A stretch of 61,026 bases of DNA from Flavobacteriales bacterium (GTDB lineage Bacteria > Bacteroidota > Bacteroidia > Flavobacteriales_D > Crocinitomicaceae). Below the pieces are notes generated by a model, which had not been told where the DNA came from, ran no database searches, and was given only the letters and a program-made list of their open reading frames with translations. Location of the stretch: the NCBI GenBank assembly GCA_947474675.1, contig CANJKA010000010.1, forward strand, positions 1-61,026, in the 5' to 3' direction. The position numbers and the translations under genes are program-made. Numbering within the stretch: the stretch's first letter is position 1; every line of letters begins with the position of its first letter. Shown here one piece after another: positions 42,455 to 52,005 of the stretch.

Positions 42455-43405
42455 ATGGCACACAATTTAAACGAGACTAACGGAGTAATTTCATTTGCTT
42501 CAACTCAAAAAGCATGGCACAATTTAGGACAAATTGTTGACAATCCAATGACTACCAAAGAAGCTATTATTATGGGTGGTTTAGATTATAAAGTAGTAAA
42601 AAAACCATTATTTATTTCAAATAGAAAGGATAAATTAAAGGATTTTATGTACACGTCACGAACTGATACGAAAGAAGTTTTTGGAGTAGTAGGAAAAGAT
42701 TATCAAATTGTTCAAAATAGTGAAGCTTTTGAGTTTTTTGATGTATTACTAGATAAAGATGTTCAAATTGAAACTGTTGGAGCATTAGGTTTAGGAGAGA
42801 AAATTTTTATTTCTTGTAAATTACCCCATAAAATTGTTGTAGGACATAAAGATGATTTAACAGAAATGTATGTTTTACTTTCATCTTCCCATGATGGAAA
42901 AGGAGCGGTTGTCGCAGGGATTACACCTGTAAGAGTTGTTTGTCAAAACACCTTAAATATGGCTTTAAGTAAAGGAATGTCTAATAGAATATCAATAAGA
43001 CACACCTCAAAAGCTTCTGAAAGATTAACACAAGCAGGGCAAATTATGAGACACGCTTTAACATATCAACAAACTTTAGAAGAAGCTTATAATTTTTTAT
43101 TTAAAACTAAAGTTTCTGATTCGGTTGCAAAAGAATTGATCCTACGTATTATTCAAGGAGATAAAAAAGAATCAACTAGAGGAAACAATATTGCAGAAAC
43201 AATTGAAATGTGTTATAATGCAGGAGTAGGACAAGAAAAAATAGTTGGAACTGCATGGGGATTGTTTAATGGTGTAACTCATTATTTATCACACGAGAAA
43301 AAATATCAATCTGAAGAATCAAAATTTAATTCTTTAATGATGAATGGAGAATCTGAAAAATTAATAAAAAGTGCATATGAAGTACTAATGGAGTATGCAC
43401 GATAA
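42455..43405 (+). CDS. DUF932 phage/plasmid-like protein
   Basis: 316 residues of the DUF932 (TIGR03299-like) family: the start MAHNLNETNGVISFASTQKA then AWHNLGQIVDNPMTTKEAI, VVAGITPVRVVCQNTLNMAL near residue 150 and HTSKASERLTQAGQIM. The family is abundant on plasmids, phages and integrative elements, frequently near recombination or replication genes; its biochemical role is not settled. It is preceded by a promoter-like module of its own. Confidence 0.9.
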   Translation: MAHNLNETNGVISFASTQKAWHNLGQIVDNPMTTKEAIIMGGLDYKVVKKPLFISNRKDKLKDFMYTSRTDTKEVFGVVGKDYQIVQNSEAFEFFDVLLDKDVQIETVGALGLGEKIFISCKLPHKIVVGHKDDLTEMYVLLSSSHDGKGAVVAGITPVRVVCQNTLNMALSKGMSNRISIRHTSKASERLTQAGQIMRHALTYQQTLEEAYNFLFKTKVSDSVAKELILRIIQGDKKESTRGNNIAETIEMCYNAGVGQEKIVGTAWGLFNGVTHYLSHEKKYQSEESKFNSLMMNGESEKLIKSAYEVLMEYAR

Positions 43406-43413
43406 TAATAAAC

Positions 43414-43454
43414 TACACATACTTACTAAATTAAATATTCAGTAAGTATGTGTA
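43414..43454. promoter_or_regulatory. 14-bp inverted repeat in the DUF932 - 43.5 kb gap
   Basis: TACACATACTTACT and its exact complement flank a 13-base loop (43428-43440). No T-run follows, so it is an operator or weak terminator. It also contains tacatat-type words repeated up to 43494. Confidence 0.5.
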
Positions 43455-43522
43455 AATATTTAATATATATATGTAATAATTACATATATAATTAGTTTCT
43501 TTGTGTTCTAATTCTAATCAAA

Positions 43523-44098
43523 ATGGAAAAACTAGCAATAAATAAAAGAGAAGTCATTAATATTATTATAAACGCTTCTTTAAACGACATAGATAATTGT
43601 AATGATCTTGATGTATTAAAAAATCAATCTATCAAAATAGGCAATACAATTTACTCTTTAAAATCTTCTATAGAAAATTGTATTTCTGATGATTGGAAAA
43701 AAACCCAAATTCATAAAATGAAATATCAATCTATGTTTTTATCAAATATTCAACACCGTATATTTGTTGTGAAAACAAATTACAAAATAAACAGTCTTAT
43801 TAATGAATTGAATTTTTGGAAACAATCTTCAAAAGAATTTAATTCTGATTTTTATAATTCTACTCATAAAGAATATAAAGAAAGCTTAAAGGAAAAAACA
43901 CCTTCTATTTTAATTAATAAAAATGAGGTTACCATTTCAGTATTAAATACTATTGTTGTTTTTGAAATACTTTCTTTATGTGAAACTCAACATGAAAGAC
44001 TTATTGAATTAATTATGAATTTCTTTAAAACTAGTTCAGATTTTAATGAACTAGAAGTAACTTTAAATATTCATTCGTTTATAGCAAATATTAAATAA
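43523..44098 (+). CDS. 191-residue helical protein of unknown function
   Basis: Soluble, mostly helical (MEKLAINKREVINIIINASL; LVNELNFWKQSSKEF-like segments). No motif recognised. It starts a group of three unknown genes with gaps of 2-3 bases, ahead of the helicase. Expression likely begins within 43455-43522, where TTTG-like boxes occur. Confidence 0.6.
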   Translation: MEKLAINKREVINIIINASLNDIDNCNDLDVLKNQSIKIGNTIYSLKSSIENCISDDWKKTQIHKMKYQSMFLSNIQHRIFVVKTNYKINSLINELNFWKQSSKEFNSDFYNSTHKEYKESLKEKTPSILINKNEVTISVLNTIVVFEILSLCETQHERLIELIMNFFKTSSDFNELEVTLNIHSFIANIK

Positions 44099-44100
44099 TT

Positions 44101-44640
44101 ATGAACCAACATGAAATCCACCATTTACGAGCAATGTATGATCGTTTAAAACATTATCATACGAACGAGCCAGTTTTAATACAAGAACAGGGAGATTGTT
44201 ACCTTGTTAAAATGAAGAATATTTTAGATAAAGAAGAATTAAAACTTAATTATAAAAAAATAGATTCTAGGGATATTCATTTTATTGGATCGGAAACGGT
44301 ACAAATTTCACAATTAAATAATAAAGAACTTCGTTTTAAATTAGTAGGTTTAAATAAGGAAAGTTTTGAAGTTATATATCCTCAATTAATTAATGCTTTT
44401 AATGTTTCCAATTTTATCCTTTATCAATTTTTACGTGAAATAAATAATACAATAGGATTCTTTACTTCTTTAGAAGCTATACATGATTCTAAAGAAGAAT
44501 TATTTACAGTTTACTCAAATAGAGAAACGTTAAAAGGTGTTAATCAAGATTTAGTAAATAAACGATTAGAAGAAATTGAATTAAACAATTTTGAATCTGG
44601 AGAAGAAGGTTGGAATTTAGTTTTACCTTATAAATCATAA
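44101..44640 (+). CDS. 179-residue protein of unknown function
   Basis: A soluble protein beginning MNQHEIHHLRAMYDRLKHYH, with beta-rich central part (GDCYLVKMKNILDKEELKL) and an acidic end (FESGEEGWNLVLPYKS). Two bases after its neighbour. No recognised family. Confidence 0.6.
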   Translation: MNQHEIHHLRAMYDRLKHYHTNEPVLIQEQGDCYLVKMKNILDKEELKLNYKKIDSRDIHFIGSETVQISQLNNKELRFKLVGLNKESFEVIYPQLINAFNVSNFILYQFLREINNTIGFFTSLEAIHDSKEELFTVYSNRETLKGVNQDLVNKRLEEIELNNFESGEEGWNLVLPYKS

Positions 44641-44643
44641 AAT

Positions 44644-44949
44644 ATGAATTGTGTTACGTTTACTGTTTTTGGGAGGGAACTTAAAAGATATACTTTTTTA
44701 TCTGAAGAAGAAGTTTTATATTCTTTAACGAAAATTTGTCCTACTATTAATGGGTTTTCTTTTAAATCTAAAGAAAACCCATTTTTTTCAAGAATTTTTT
44801 ACGTTCAAAAAAGACGATGGAAAAGAATATTAATTTCAAATGGAATTGGAAAAAGACGTAAAACAAAACTTAATTATTCAGAATGTATTTTTATTGAGGA
44901 TGAATTTATAGTTCTAAAAAAACATATACCTAATTTAGCATTAAATTAA
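44644..44949 (+). CDS. 101-residue basic protein of unknown function
   Basis: Begins MNCVTFTVFGRELKRYTFLS; the C-terminal half is basic (YVQKRRWKRILISNGIGKRR), suggesting nucleic-acid binding. A perfect 13-bp hairpin followed by seven T lies inside the coding region (44750-44789), which would cut transcription short before the helicase gene unless relieved. Confidence 0.6.
   Translation: MNCVTFTVFGRELKRYTFLSEEEVLYSLTKICPTINGFSFKSKENPFFSRIFYVQKRRWKRILISNGIGKRRKTKLNYSECIFIEDEFIVLKKHIPNLALN
44750..44789 (+). terminator. Terminator-like hairpin inside a coding region
   Basis: ATGGGTTTTCTTT and AAAGAAAACCCAT form perfect 13-bp arms around the loop TAAATCT, then TTTTTTT. Loop and inner arms spell TTTAAATCTAAAGA, the plasmid-wide element. 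It may be an attenuator controlling the downstream helicase and topoisomerase genes. Confidence 0.5.
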
Positions 44950-44958
44950 AAAATAATT

Positions 44959-47103
44959 ATGGATTTATTTCTCCACAATCAAATTGCGTACGATAGACTT
45001 ATACAATCTTTAAAAACAAACAATGAAGCTTGTGTTATTCAGCCTACAGGAACAGGAAAGTCTTATATAGCTGCTAAATTTATAAAAGAACATCCAAATA
45101 GTAATTTTTTATGTTTTACTTCTAGTAATTACATTATTGATCAATTTAATAATTCTTTTAGCCATGAATTTGATAATTATGTCTTTCGAACTTATTCATC
45201 CTTATTAGCTAAAGAGAATGATGAATATAAGCAAGATTTTGATTATATAATATTAGATGAATTCCATAGAGCGGGAGCAACAGAATGGGGAAAATCGTTA
45301 AAAAATGTTTTGAAAAAATATTATAATTCAAAATTGATAGGTTTTTCAGCGACTCCGATTCGTAATGATATTGTTGAAGGGGAGTTAAGAAATATGGCTT
45401 TAGAATTATTTAACTCAAATATAGTTCATCATCTAACGATAAGGGAAGCTTTTGATACAGGTGTATTAACTCCTCCAAAATACATTAAAACGGTTATTGA
45501 CTTAGATGAAGAATATGAATCTATTATTGGTAAAATATCAAAATCAAGAACTAAAAATAAGGTAAATCTAGAAAATTTTGCTTTAGAAAAAAAAATAGAA
45601 TGGGAGAATAGTAGTGGGGTTAGGCAAATATTAAAAAAACATATTACAACTGAACGAAATTTTATTATTTTTTGTAAATCAAAAGAACACTTACATGAAA
45701 TGATTCCAGTTGTAACTGAATGGTTTAAATGTTTTTTTGATTTTAACGTAAACACTTCAATTGTATATTCTAATCTATTAAATTCTGATAAAAATTTAAT
45801 AGATTTTATTATAAATACCAAAAAAATAAATAATGATTTTAATCTACTTTTTGTGATAAATCAATTAAATGAAGGTGTTCACATTAAAAATGTGCATGGC
45901 TTGATTTTTTTACGACCTACTGATAGTTATATAATTTATTATCAGCAATTAGGTAGAGGGTTAGAAACAAATTCTAAACAATCATTACTATTTGATATGG
46001 TTAGTAATTTTAATGCAGCTGTTAAAACAGAAGATTTTTTTAATGGTAAAGAGAGTTTTGTAAAGACTTTTTCAACTAAAGACCTTAAAAATGAATATGA
46101 AGATTTTAAATTTAAATTTAAAGTCTATGATGAAATTGAAAGCTATAAAAATATATTTTTAGATATTGAAAGCGAAATAACACCTTGGAAGGAGAGATAT
46201 AATCAAATTAAAGATGAATATGATGGAAGAGTAAGTCAAAAAGATTGGTTAAACAAGCAAAGAAGAAACCAATTAAAATTAACAGAAGATAAAATCCAAT
46301 TAATGAATAATTTAAATTTAATAATTGGATTTGATTGGAGAGAAGGAAGGATGGTTAAAACTTGGAAAGACGAGTATTTAGATGTTTTTAATGATACTTT
46401 TGATGATATACGGTTAAAACACGAGTTTTGGATTAATAAACAAAGATTAGATTTTTTAAAAAATAAATTAGAAACTAATCAGATTAAATTAATGGATAAA
46501 TTAATTCCGAGATTAGGGATGGATTGGAAGTTATCGATAAAAAAAACGAGGTGGAGTTTTAAGTATTATGAAATAATGAATTTTTATAATGAAAAAGTTC
46601 ATTTAGCATTTATAAAAGAACAATACAGGAGAAGAAACCAATTAAAAGGAGAGCAACTGATAATGTTTAAAAAAATATATGAAAAATATGTAGGAAAGTG
46701 GGAAGAAGTTAAAACGATAAATAGTTGGGAAGATAATTATGAGAAAATACTTATTAATTACGAGGGGTCAGGGAGGGAGAAGGATTGGTTAAGACGACAA
46801 AAACTATTAATGAAAGATAAAAAACTAACGGATGAGAAGGTGGAGTTATTAAATAAGTTAACTCCGATAATTGGGTATGATTGGAAAATCAATACACAAA
46901 GAACGTTTGAAGATGGTTATCAAGAAATATTAAATTCTTACAACGGAGGAAGGGTGCATAAAAACTGGGTTTTAACTCAAAAGGTGAAATGGAAAGATAA
47001 TAATTTAACCATGGAACAAATTGAATTATTAAATAAGTTAACTCCGATAATTGGGTATGATTGGAAGATAGGAATGAAACAACGAATATTAAAGAAAAAA
47101 TGA
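44959..47103 (+). CDS. DEAD/DEAH-type helicase with five C-terminal helicase-associated repeats
   Basis: 714 residues. Helicase core: Walker A IQPTGTGKSYIA near residue 29, DEFH (ILDEFHRAGATEWG) near 99, GFSATPIRND near 128 and motif VI QQLGRGLETNSK near 330. From about residue 405 come five repeats of roughly 65 residues, each with a W-x-D-x-Y-start and an LLNKL-P-IGYDW-type end: the helicase-associated (HA) domain, likely DNA-binding. The last two repeats share a near-identical 37-base stretch (46849 and 47031). It overlaps topB by ATGA. Confidence 0.88.
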   Translation: MDLFLHNQIAYDRLIQSLKTNNEACVIQPTGTGKSYIAAKFIKEHPNSNFLCFTSSNYIIDQFNNSFSHEFDNYVFRTYSSLLAKENDEYKQDFDYIILDEFHRAGATEWGKSLKNVLKKYYNSKLIGFSATPIRNDIVEGELRNMALELFNSNIVHHLTIREAFDTGVLTPPKYIKTVIDLDEEYESIIGKISKSRTKNKVNLENFALEKKIEWENSSGVRQILKKHITTERNFIIFCKSKEHLHEMIPVVTEWFKCFFDFNVNTSIVYSNLLNSDKNLIDFIINTKKINNDFNLLFVINQLNEGVHIKNVHGLIFLRPTDSYIIYYQQLGRGLETNSKQSLLFDMVSNFNAAVKTEDFFNGKESFVKTFSTKDLKNEYEDFKFKFKVYDEIESYKNIFLDIESEITPWKERYNQIKDEYDGRVSQKDWLNKQRRNQLKLTEDKIQLMNNLNLIIGFDWREGRMVKTWKDEYLDVFNDTFDDIRLKHEFWINKQRLDFLKNKLETNQIKLMDKLIPRLGMDWKLSIKKTRWSFKYYEIMNFYNEKVHLAFIKEQYRRRNQLKGEQLIMFKKIYEKYVGKWEEVKTINSWEDNYEKILINYEGSGREKDWLRRQKLLMKDKKLTDEKVELLNKLTPIIGYDWKINTQRTFEDGYQEILNSYNGGRVHKNWVLTQKVKWKDNNLTMEQIELLNKLTPIIGYDWKIGMKQRILKKK

Positions 47104-49160
47104 TAACCTTTATCGCAGAAAAACCGAGTGTAGCAAAAGAATTTGTAAAACTCCTTACAGAATTAGAAAATCAATCTTTTTCACAAAAAGATGGTTATTT
47201 TGAATCTCAAAAATATTTTATTACTTGGTGCTTTGGACATTTAGTAACATTAGCTGAACCATCTGATTATGGGTGGTCCGAATGGGGCATGAATAAATTA
47301 CCTATGATTCCAACAGAGTGGAAATATATTGTGAAAAATGATTCTGGAGTAAAAAAACAATTTAATACAATTAAATTTTTATTAGGAAAATCTGATACTA
47401 TAATTAACGGAGCAGATCCAGATAGGGAAGGAGAGTTAATTGTTAGATTATTAATTCATCTTGCAGGATCAACATCCAAACCGCTTTTTAGATTTTGGAA
47501 TCGTTCCATGACTTTTAAAGATCTTTCTGAAGCTTGGTTAAACAAAGTAGATGCAAAATCATATAACAACCTTTATTCTTCAGCTAGTTGTAGGCAAAGA
47601 GCAGATTGGCTAATTGGAATGAATCTTTCTAGAGCATACTCAATGAAAAGTAATGTGAAAGGTTTGTCAATAGGAAGAGTACAAACTCCTACATTAGCTA
47701 TGATTGTTGAAAGGGATTTAGAAATTGAAAATTGGAAAGAATCATTTTTTACTGAAATTCAAACAGATTGGAAGGATATTAAATTTAATTACATTGGCGA
47801 TAATATTGAAGGTAAAACCGTTGAATTTATTACTGATAATGAACAGTTAAATGCATCTAATCTTGTTTTAAAATTAAAAGATAAAGCAGCTGATCTAATT
47901 TCGTTAAATACAAAAGATGAAAAAGGGAATCCTCAATTATTTTATAATTTAGCTGATTTACAAAAAGATGGAAATAATGTTTACGGTTATTCAGCAGATA
48001 AATCATTAAGTTTAGTTCAATCGTTGTATGAAAAAAAAATACTCTCTTATCCTAGAACTGATTGTAATTTTGTAACAGAAGACATGTACCAGGAATGTCA
48101 TGCTTTAATGCTTGAATTAAATGACAATGATTCATTTTTAATGAAGTTAAATCCATCATTACCTCTTAGTTTTAATTCTAAAAAAGTTACTGCTCATACA
48201 GCTTTAATACCAGTTGCAAATAAAGACAATACTCTTTCGCAAGATGAAATTAATATTTTTAATTTGGTAAAGGATCGTTTTATATGTGCTTTTGGAACTC
48301 CAAAAATAACTTCTGTGTCAGTTTTAATAGTTAAAGAATCTATTTCAAATTCATATTTTAAAACTACTCATAAACACGTTGTAAATTTAGGGTGGGAAGT
48401 CTATTTAAATAAAGAAATAAGCAGCACTCCTTTTCCTAATAACATTAATATTAATGATGTTGATTTATTAAAAAATGTCTCATTAATAAAAAAGGAGAGA
48501 AGTAAACCTAAATATTTTACTGAAGCAACTATTTTAACTGCAATGGAAAATGTTTCGAAAAACATTACTGAAGAAGAATTAAAAGATGTTTTGAAAAAAA
48601 ATGGAATTGGAACTCCAGCAACAAGAGGTAATATTCTGGAACAATTAAAAAAGAGAGAGTATATTTCAGTAAATAAGAAACAATTAATTTCTACTGAAAA
48701 AGGACGATCATTAATACTTGTTGTCAATGATAAAATAAAATCTCCAACAATGACGGCACAATGGGAAAAACAACTTTCTGAAATTGAATCTGGAGAGATT
48801 AATTGGAAATTGTTTTATAACAATATTGTTGAATTTACTTCTGAAGTGGTTAATGATGTTAAAACAGGGGAGGACTTAAAAATTACTACTTCATATAATA
48901 AATTAAACATTTGCCCCGACTGTAAAAAAGAAGCCTTAAAGATAAATAAAGGAGGTGCATTTTGTAGTAAAGAGGAGGGAGGTTGTGATTTAAAACTCTT
49001 TAAAAAACAGTTTGGAAAAGAATTGTCTGATAAGAGTTTTAGTGATTTACTCCAAAAAAGAAAAACTTCTTTGCAAAAATTAAAATCAAAAGTAGGTAAA
49101 CCTTATGAAGCGATTTTGATAAGGAAAAAGGAAGTTGTAAGTTTAGAATTTAAGAAATAA
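47100..49160 (+). CDS. topB: DNA topoisomerase III
   Basis: 686 residues from the ATG at 47100 (ATGA overlap with the helicase), which gives MITFIAEKPSVAKEFVKLL, the true Toprim start. A frame extension to 47061 is rejected. Toprim D-x-D is in NGADPDREGELIVRLL near residue 103; the catalytic Tyr is in KKILSYPRTDCNFVTEDMY near 315; a C-terminal Cys cluster (CPDCKKEALKINKGGAFCS, CDL) is present. Relaxes and decatenates DNA, useful for plasmid partition and transfer. It is a common gene of large Bacteroidetes mobile elements. Confidence 0.93.
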   Translation: MITFIAEKPSVAKEFVKLLTELENQSFSQKDGYFESQKYFITWCFGHLVTLAEPSDYGWSEWGMNKLPMIPTEWKYIVKNDSGVKKQFNTIKFLLGKSDTIINGADPDREGELIVRLLIHLAGSTSKPLFRFWNRSMTFKDLSEAWLNKVDAKSYNNLYSSASCRQRADWLIGMNLSRAYSMKSNVKGLSIGRVQTPTLAMIVERDLEIENWKESFFTEIQTDWKDIKFNYIGDNIEGKTVEFITDNEQLNASNLVLKLKDKAADLISLNTKDEKGNPQLFYNLADLQKDGNNVYGYSADKSLSLVQSLYEKKILSYPRTDCNFVTEDMYQECHALMLELNDNDSFLMKLNPSLPLSFNSKKVTAHTALIPVANKDNTLSQDEINIFNLVKDRFICAFGTPKITSVSVLIVKESISNSYFKTTHKHVVNLGWEVYLNKEISSTPFPNNININDVDLLKNVSLIKKERSKPKYFTEATILTAMENVSKNITEEELKDVLKKNGIGTPATRGNILEQLKKREYISVNKKQLISTEKGRSLILVVNDKIKSPTMTAQWEKQLSEIESGEINWKLFYNNIVEFTSEVVNDVKTGEDLKITTSYNKLNICPDCKKEALKINKGGAFCSKEEGGCDLKLFKKQFGKELSDKSFSDLLQKRKTSLQKLKSKVGKPYEAILIRKKEVVSLEFKK

Positions 49161-49163
49161 AAC

Positions 49164-49535
49164 ATGGAAAAAAAGACCCAAATAAATCATTTAATCAACG
49201 GTGGTTCAAATATTTTAATAGGTTTTAATACAGACTTTAAAGGAACTGATATACAAGAAAAATATTTTTTTTTTAATAGGATTGTTGCAGAAAATGGAGA
49301 ATGTTTAAAAATTGAAATTGATGGATATTATACTGAATTAAAATTAAATACTTCTGGAGCTGGGATTCATAGTTACTACGGAGAAATTTCTACCAATTTG
49401 TGGACCAAATGGATTAGAAATAGTAATGTTAGAAAAGTTGAAGTAATAATAACAAAAGATTGTAAGGTCACGTTGAAAGCAGGGACACCTGTTAAACGTG
49501 TTTTTGTTCAAAATGATTTGGTAAAAATACTTTAA
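49164..49535 (+). CDS. 123-residue protein of unknown function
   Basis: Soluble beta-rich protein (MEKKTQINHLINGGSNILIG; KVEVIITKDCKVTLKAGTPV). Starts 3 bases after topB, so it belongs to that operon. No family seen. Confidence 0.6.
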   Translation: MEKKTQINHLINGGSNILIGFNTDFKGTDIQEKYFFFNRIVAENGECLKIEIDGYYTELKLNTSGAGIHSYYGEISTNLWTKWIRNSNVRKVEVIITKDCKVTLKAGTPVKRVFVQNDLVKIL

Positions 49536-49564
49536 ACTTTAATATTAAACGATATATCAAAAAA

Positions 49565-49864
49565 ATGAATAGATTAACACCAGGAGAAGAAAAAATAATG
49601 CTAGTTCTTTGGAAGCTAAAAAAAGCTATGGTTAAGGATATCCTCCCTGAACTAGAAGATAAAACAGTTTCTCACAACACAGTGTCTACGGTTGTAAGAA
49701 CTTTAGAACAAAAGAAGTTTATTAAACATAGAGGTTATAATAGAAAATACATTTATTATCCAAAGATATCAAGAGAGAGTTACAGAGAATATTTGACAAA
49801 ATATTTATTAAAAAATTATTATGAAGATAAACAATCATTTATCGCGGTTGTTGAGCATAATTAG
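49565..49864 (+). CDS. BlaI/MecI/CopY-family repressor, short
   Basis: 99 residues with the winged-helix start MNRLTPGEEKIMLVLWKLKK, then VKDILPELEDKTVSHNTVST and VVRTLEQKKFIKHRGYNRKY, the exact layout of Penicillinase_R repressors. At 99 residues it is shorter than the usual 120 or so, losing part of the dimerisation tail. No BlaR1-type sensor gene adjoins it. It could repress its own operon or the ATPase gene downstream. Confidence 0.87.
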   Translation: MNRLTPGEEKIMLVLWKLKKAMVKDILPELEDKTVSHNTVSTVVRTLEQKKFIKHRGYNRKYIYYPKISRESYREYLTKYLLKNYYEDKQSFIAVVEHN

Positions 49865-49995
49865 CTGATTATATACAAATTAATATAATGATCATCATTT
49901 ATTTGGTAAAATATCTATATCCCAAGCAGGGTATGTACATAATTTTAACTAATTTTTTTTCTATATTTATATTTTAATAACATTAACTTAACTTT

Positions 49996-51276
49996 ATGAC
50001 TTTAGATATTACATTAATAAACAATGCTTTTTCACCAACTCACGAAATTAACGATCCAAATAAATTTATTGGAAGATACGAAGAACTTGAATCATTAGTA
50101 ATGGGACTTTCTACCGAAAGCTCGTTTTTAGCAATTTATGGACTACGTGGAATTGGAAAATCATCAATTGCACAACAAATAAAACTAATTGCTGAAGGAG
50201 ACAAAATTTTATTAAAAAAATTAAGTTTAGACTATCTTTTACCAAAAAAAGGATTTAATTTTATGGTCCATTTAGTTTCTTGTGACCATTTTGTTATTGA
50301 TATCGTTTCTTTAATTAAAAGAATACTACTTGGCGATGATAAAAATGAATCAATTTTTTCTCATAATAAAAACGGAGAAAAAAGAGTTATTAGTTATAAA
50401 GAAAAAGAAAAAGCAATTGCAGGAATAGGAATTTCTATTTTAAAAGCTGGAGTAGAAGGAGAAGATGAAACAACTTATGAAAATAGAATAACTGATGATT
50501 TGATTCAAGAGTTTCGTCAAGCTTTAGCCACTACTCAAAAAGATAATCAAAATAAGTCTGGATTACTTATATTAATAGATGAGTTTGATATAATTAAAGA
50601 TAAAAATGGATTTTCATCTTTAGTTAAGTCATGTTCTTCACAATATATAAAATTTGGGGTTATAGGAATAGGAGAAGGAATAGAAGATTTAGTTGAAGAT
50701 CATGCATCTGTCGGTAGACAAATAAATATTGTTCAAGTACTTCCAATGGGAGAAAGAGAATTAAAACAAATTATTATAACTGCTCTTGAATCGATCAATA
50801 ATCAAATTCATTTTGATGAAGATGTTATTAAGGAAATTATTAATATAGCTGAAGGATTTCCTTATTTTGTACATTTATTAGGTAAAGAATGTTTATTAAT
50901 TTCTTTTAAAAGAAAATTAAATATTGTTGATTTAAACATTTTTAATGAAGTTAAAACTTCTTTAATGAAAGGAAATATTAAATTAACTCAAGAATTTAGA
51001 TATACTGAAGCATGTAGAGTATCTCCTGAAAGAGAGTTACTTCTTAGATTGTTTGCTCTGTCTGATGAAAACAATATTCTTATTGAAGAAGTATATGCAG
51101 CTGCTCATAGATTTGGAGTTTCAACCCCTTCTAAATTTATGGGAAAACTAACTGAAAAGGGAAAAATAGCACCTATACTTGTTCTTTCTAGAGATAGTAG
51201 ACATGTTCGTTTCTCTGACCCAATACTAAAAGTTTATGCTAAAAAAAGAGAAGCAATTCATGCTAGCAATAATTAA
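49996..51276 (+). CDS. AAA ATPase with C-terminal winged-helix (ORC/MalT-like)
   Basis: 426 residues. P-loop AIYGLRGIGKSSIAQQ near residue 50, Walker B GLLILIDEFDII near 192, sensor region GEGIEDLVEDHASVGRQINI. GFPYFVHLLG is typical of the ORC1/Cdc6-related ATPases (AAA_16 type). The last 80 residues look like a winged helix. An N-terminal segment before residue 20 carries F-x-P-x-x-EI. Single-gene ATPases of this kind occur in defence islands and as regulators; its role is unknown here. It is convergent with the R-M-like operon 43 bases away. Confidence 0.75.
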   Translation: MTLDITLINNAFSPTHEINDPNKFIGRYEELESLVMGLSTESSFLAIYGLRGIGKSSIAQQIKLIAEGDKILLKKLSLDYLLPKKGFNFMVHLVSCDHFVIDIVSLIKRILLGDDKNESIFSHNKNGEKRVISYKEKEKAIAGIGISILKAGVEGEDETTYENRITDDLIQEFRQALATTQKDNQNKSGLLILIDEFDIIKDKNGFSSLVKSCSSQYIKFGVIGIGEGIEDLVEDHASVGRQINIVQVLPMGERELKQIIITALESINNQIHFDEDVIKEIINIAEGFPYFVHLLGKECLLISFKRKLNIVDLNIFNEVKTSLMKGNIKLTQEFRYTEACRVSPERELLLRLFALSDENNILIEEVYAAAHRFGVSTPSKFMGKLTEKGKIAPILVLSRDSRHVRFSDPILKVYAKKREAIHASNN

Positions 51277-51318
51277 TTAAAAAAAAGCAATTTAGTTACA
51301 AAACAAATTATTCCTCTG

Positions 51319-52005
51319 TCAAACGATTGTATTTTTACTTTCCCACCAAGCGTCTTCAAGTCTCCAAGTGTGTTTTTTTATTTCGTCAACAAGTTCTTTA
51401 AGTTCTTCTGCATAATCGTTTCCAAGGTTCATTTCTATTTCCGAATGTATAACCCATAAAGAACGACTTAGATAATTAATTTGTTTTTGTAACTCTCTCA
51501 ATCTTTCTTCTGTTAATTGAGTGTTTTGTTCAAAAATGAAATTGTCTGCTTGATATTTACTACTTGTCAAGATGTATTCGCTATTCTTGTTTTTCACAAA
51601 ACCAAGAGAGAATGCAACATTTTCTGATGCTTTAAAGTCTTTCTCTACGATTTCATTTTCATTAATAGTTATTCTTTGTTCTTCTCTATCTTGAAACAAA
51701 TGAAACAAAATTATTTCTTTCATTGCCTTCGTTAAATGTCCTTGTTGTCTATGATTGTTGTCAACGAACCAATGCAAGTCATTACCCATATCAAGAACTG
51801 TCGCAACAAATAAGCCTTCTAAATTTTTAATAAAGTAAAATTTGTACGGTCCATCTGGATAAGAAATCTTATCCATTGGTTTTGGTTGTTCAGTCCAAAC
51901 TTTTGCAAAGTCAACAATATTTGATAACGGTCTTAAATGGATTAGTCCAGCAGTTTTGTTTTTGTTGAGTTTTTCAATTAATAATTTTAAATTTTTGTTA
52001 GTCAT
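51319..52005 (-). CDS. GNAT-type acetyltransferase-like protein with coiled tail
   Basis: 228 residues. Core GNAT signatures are visible: GLFVATVLDMGNDLHWFVD, then the acetyl-CoA pyrophosphate loop in DNNHRQQGHLTKAMKEII near residue 85, and the motif-B pattern ASENVAFSLGF near residue 130. A charged coiled-coil of about 70 residues follows. Its ATG overlaps the stop of the nuclease gene (ATGA), so it is the third member of the operon. Could acetylate a protein of the system; unproven. Confidence 0.65.
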   Translation of the reverse strand: MTNKNLKLLIEKLNKNKTAGLIHLRPLSNIVDFAKVWTEQPKPMDKISYPDGPYKFYFIKNLEGLFVATVLDMGNDLHWFVDNNHRQQGHLTKAMKEIILFHLFQDREEQRITINENEIVEKDFKASENVAFSLGFVKNKNSEYILTSSKYQADNFIFEQNTQLTEERLRELQKQINYLSRSLWVIHSEIEMNLGNDYAEELKELVDEIKKHTWRLEDAWWESKNTIV

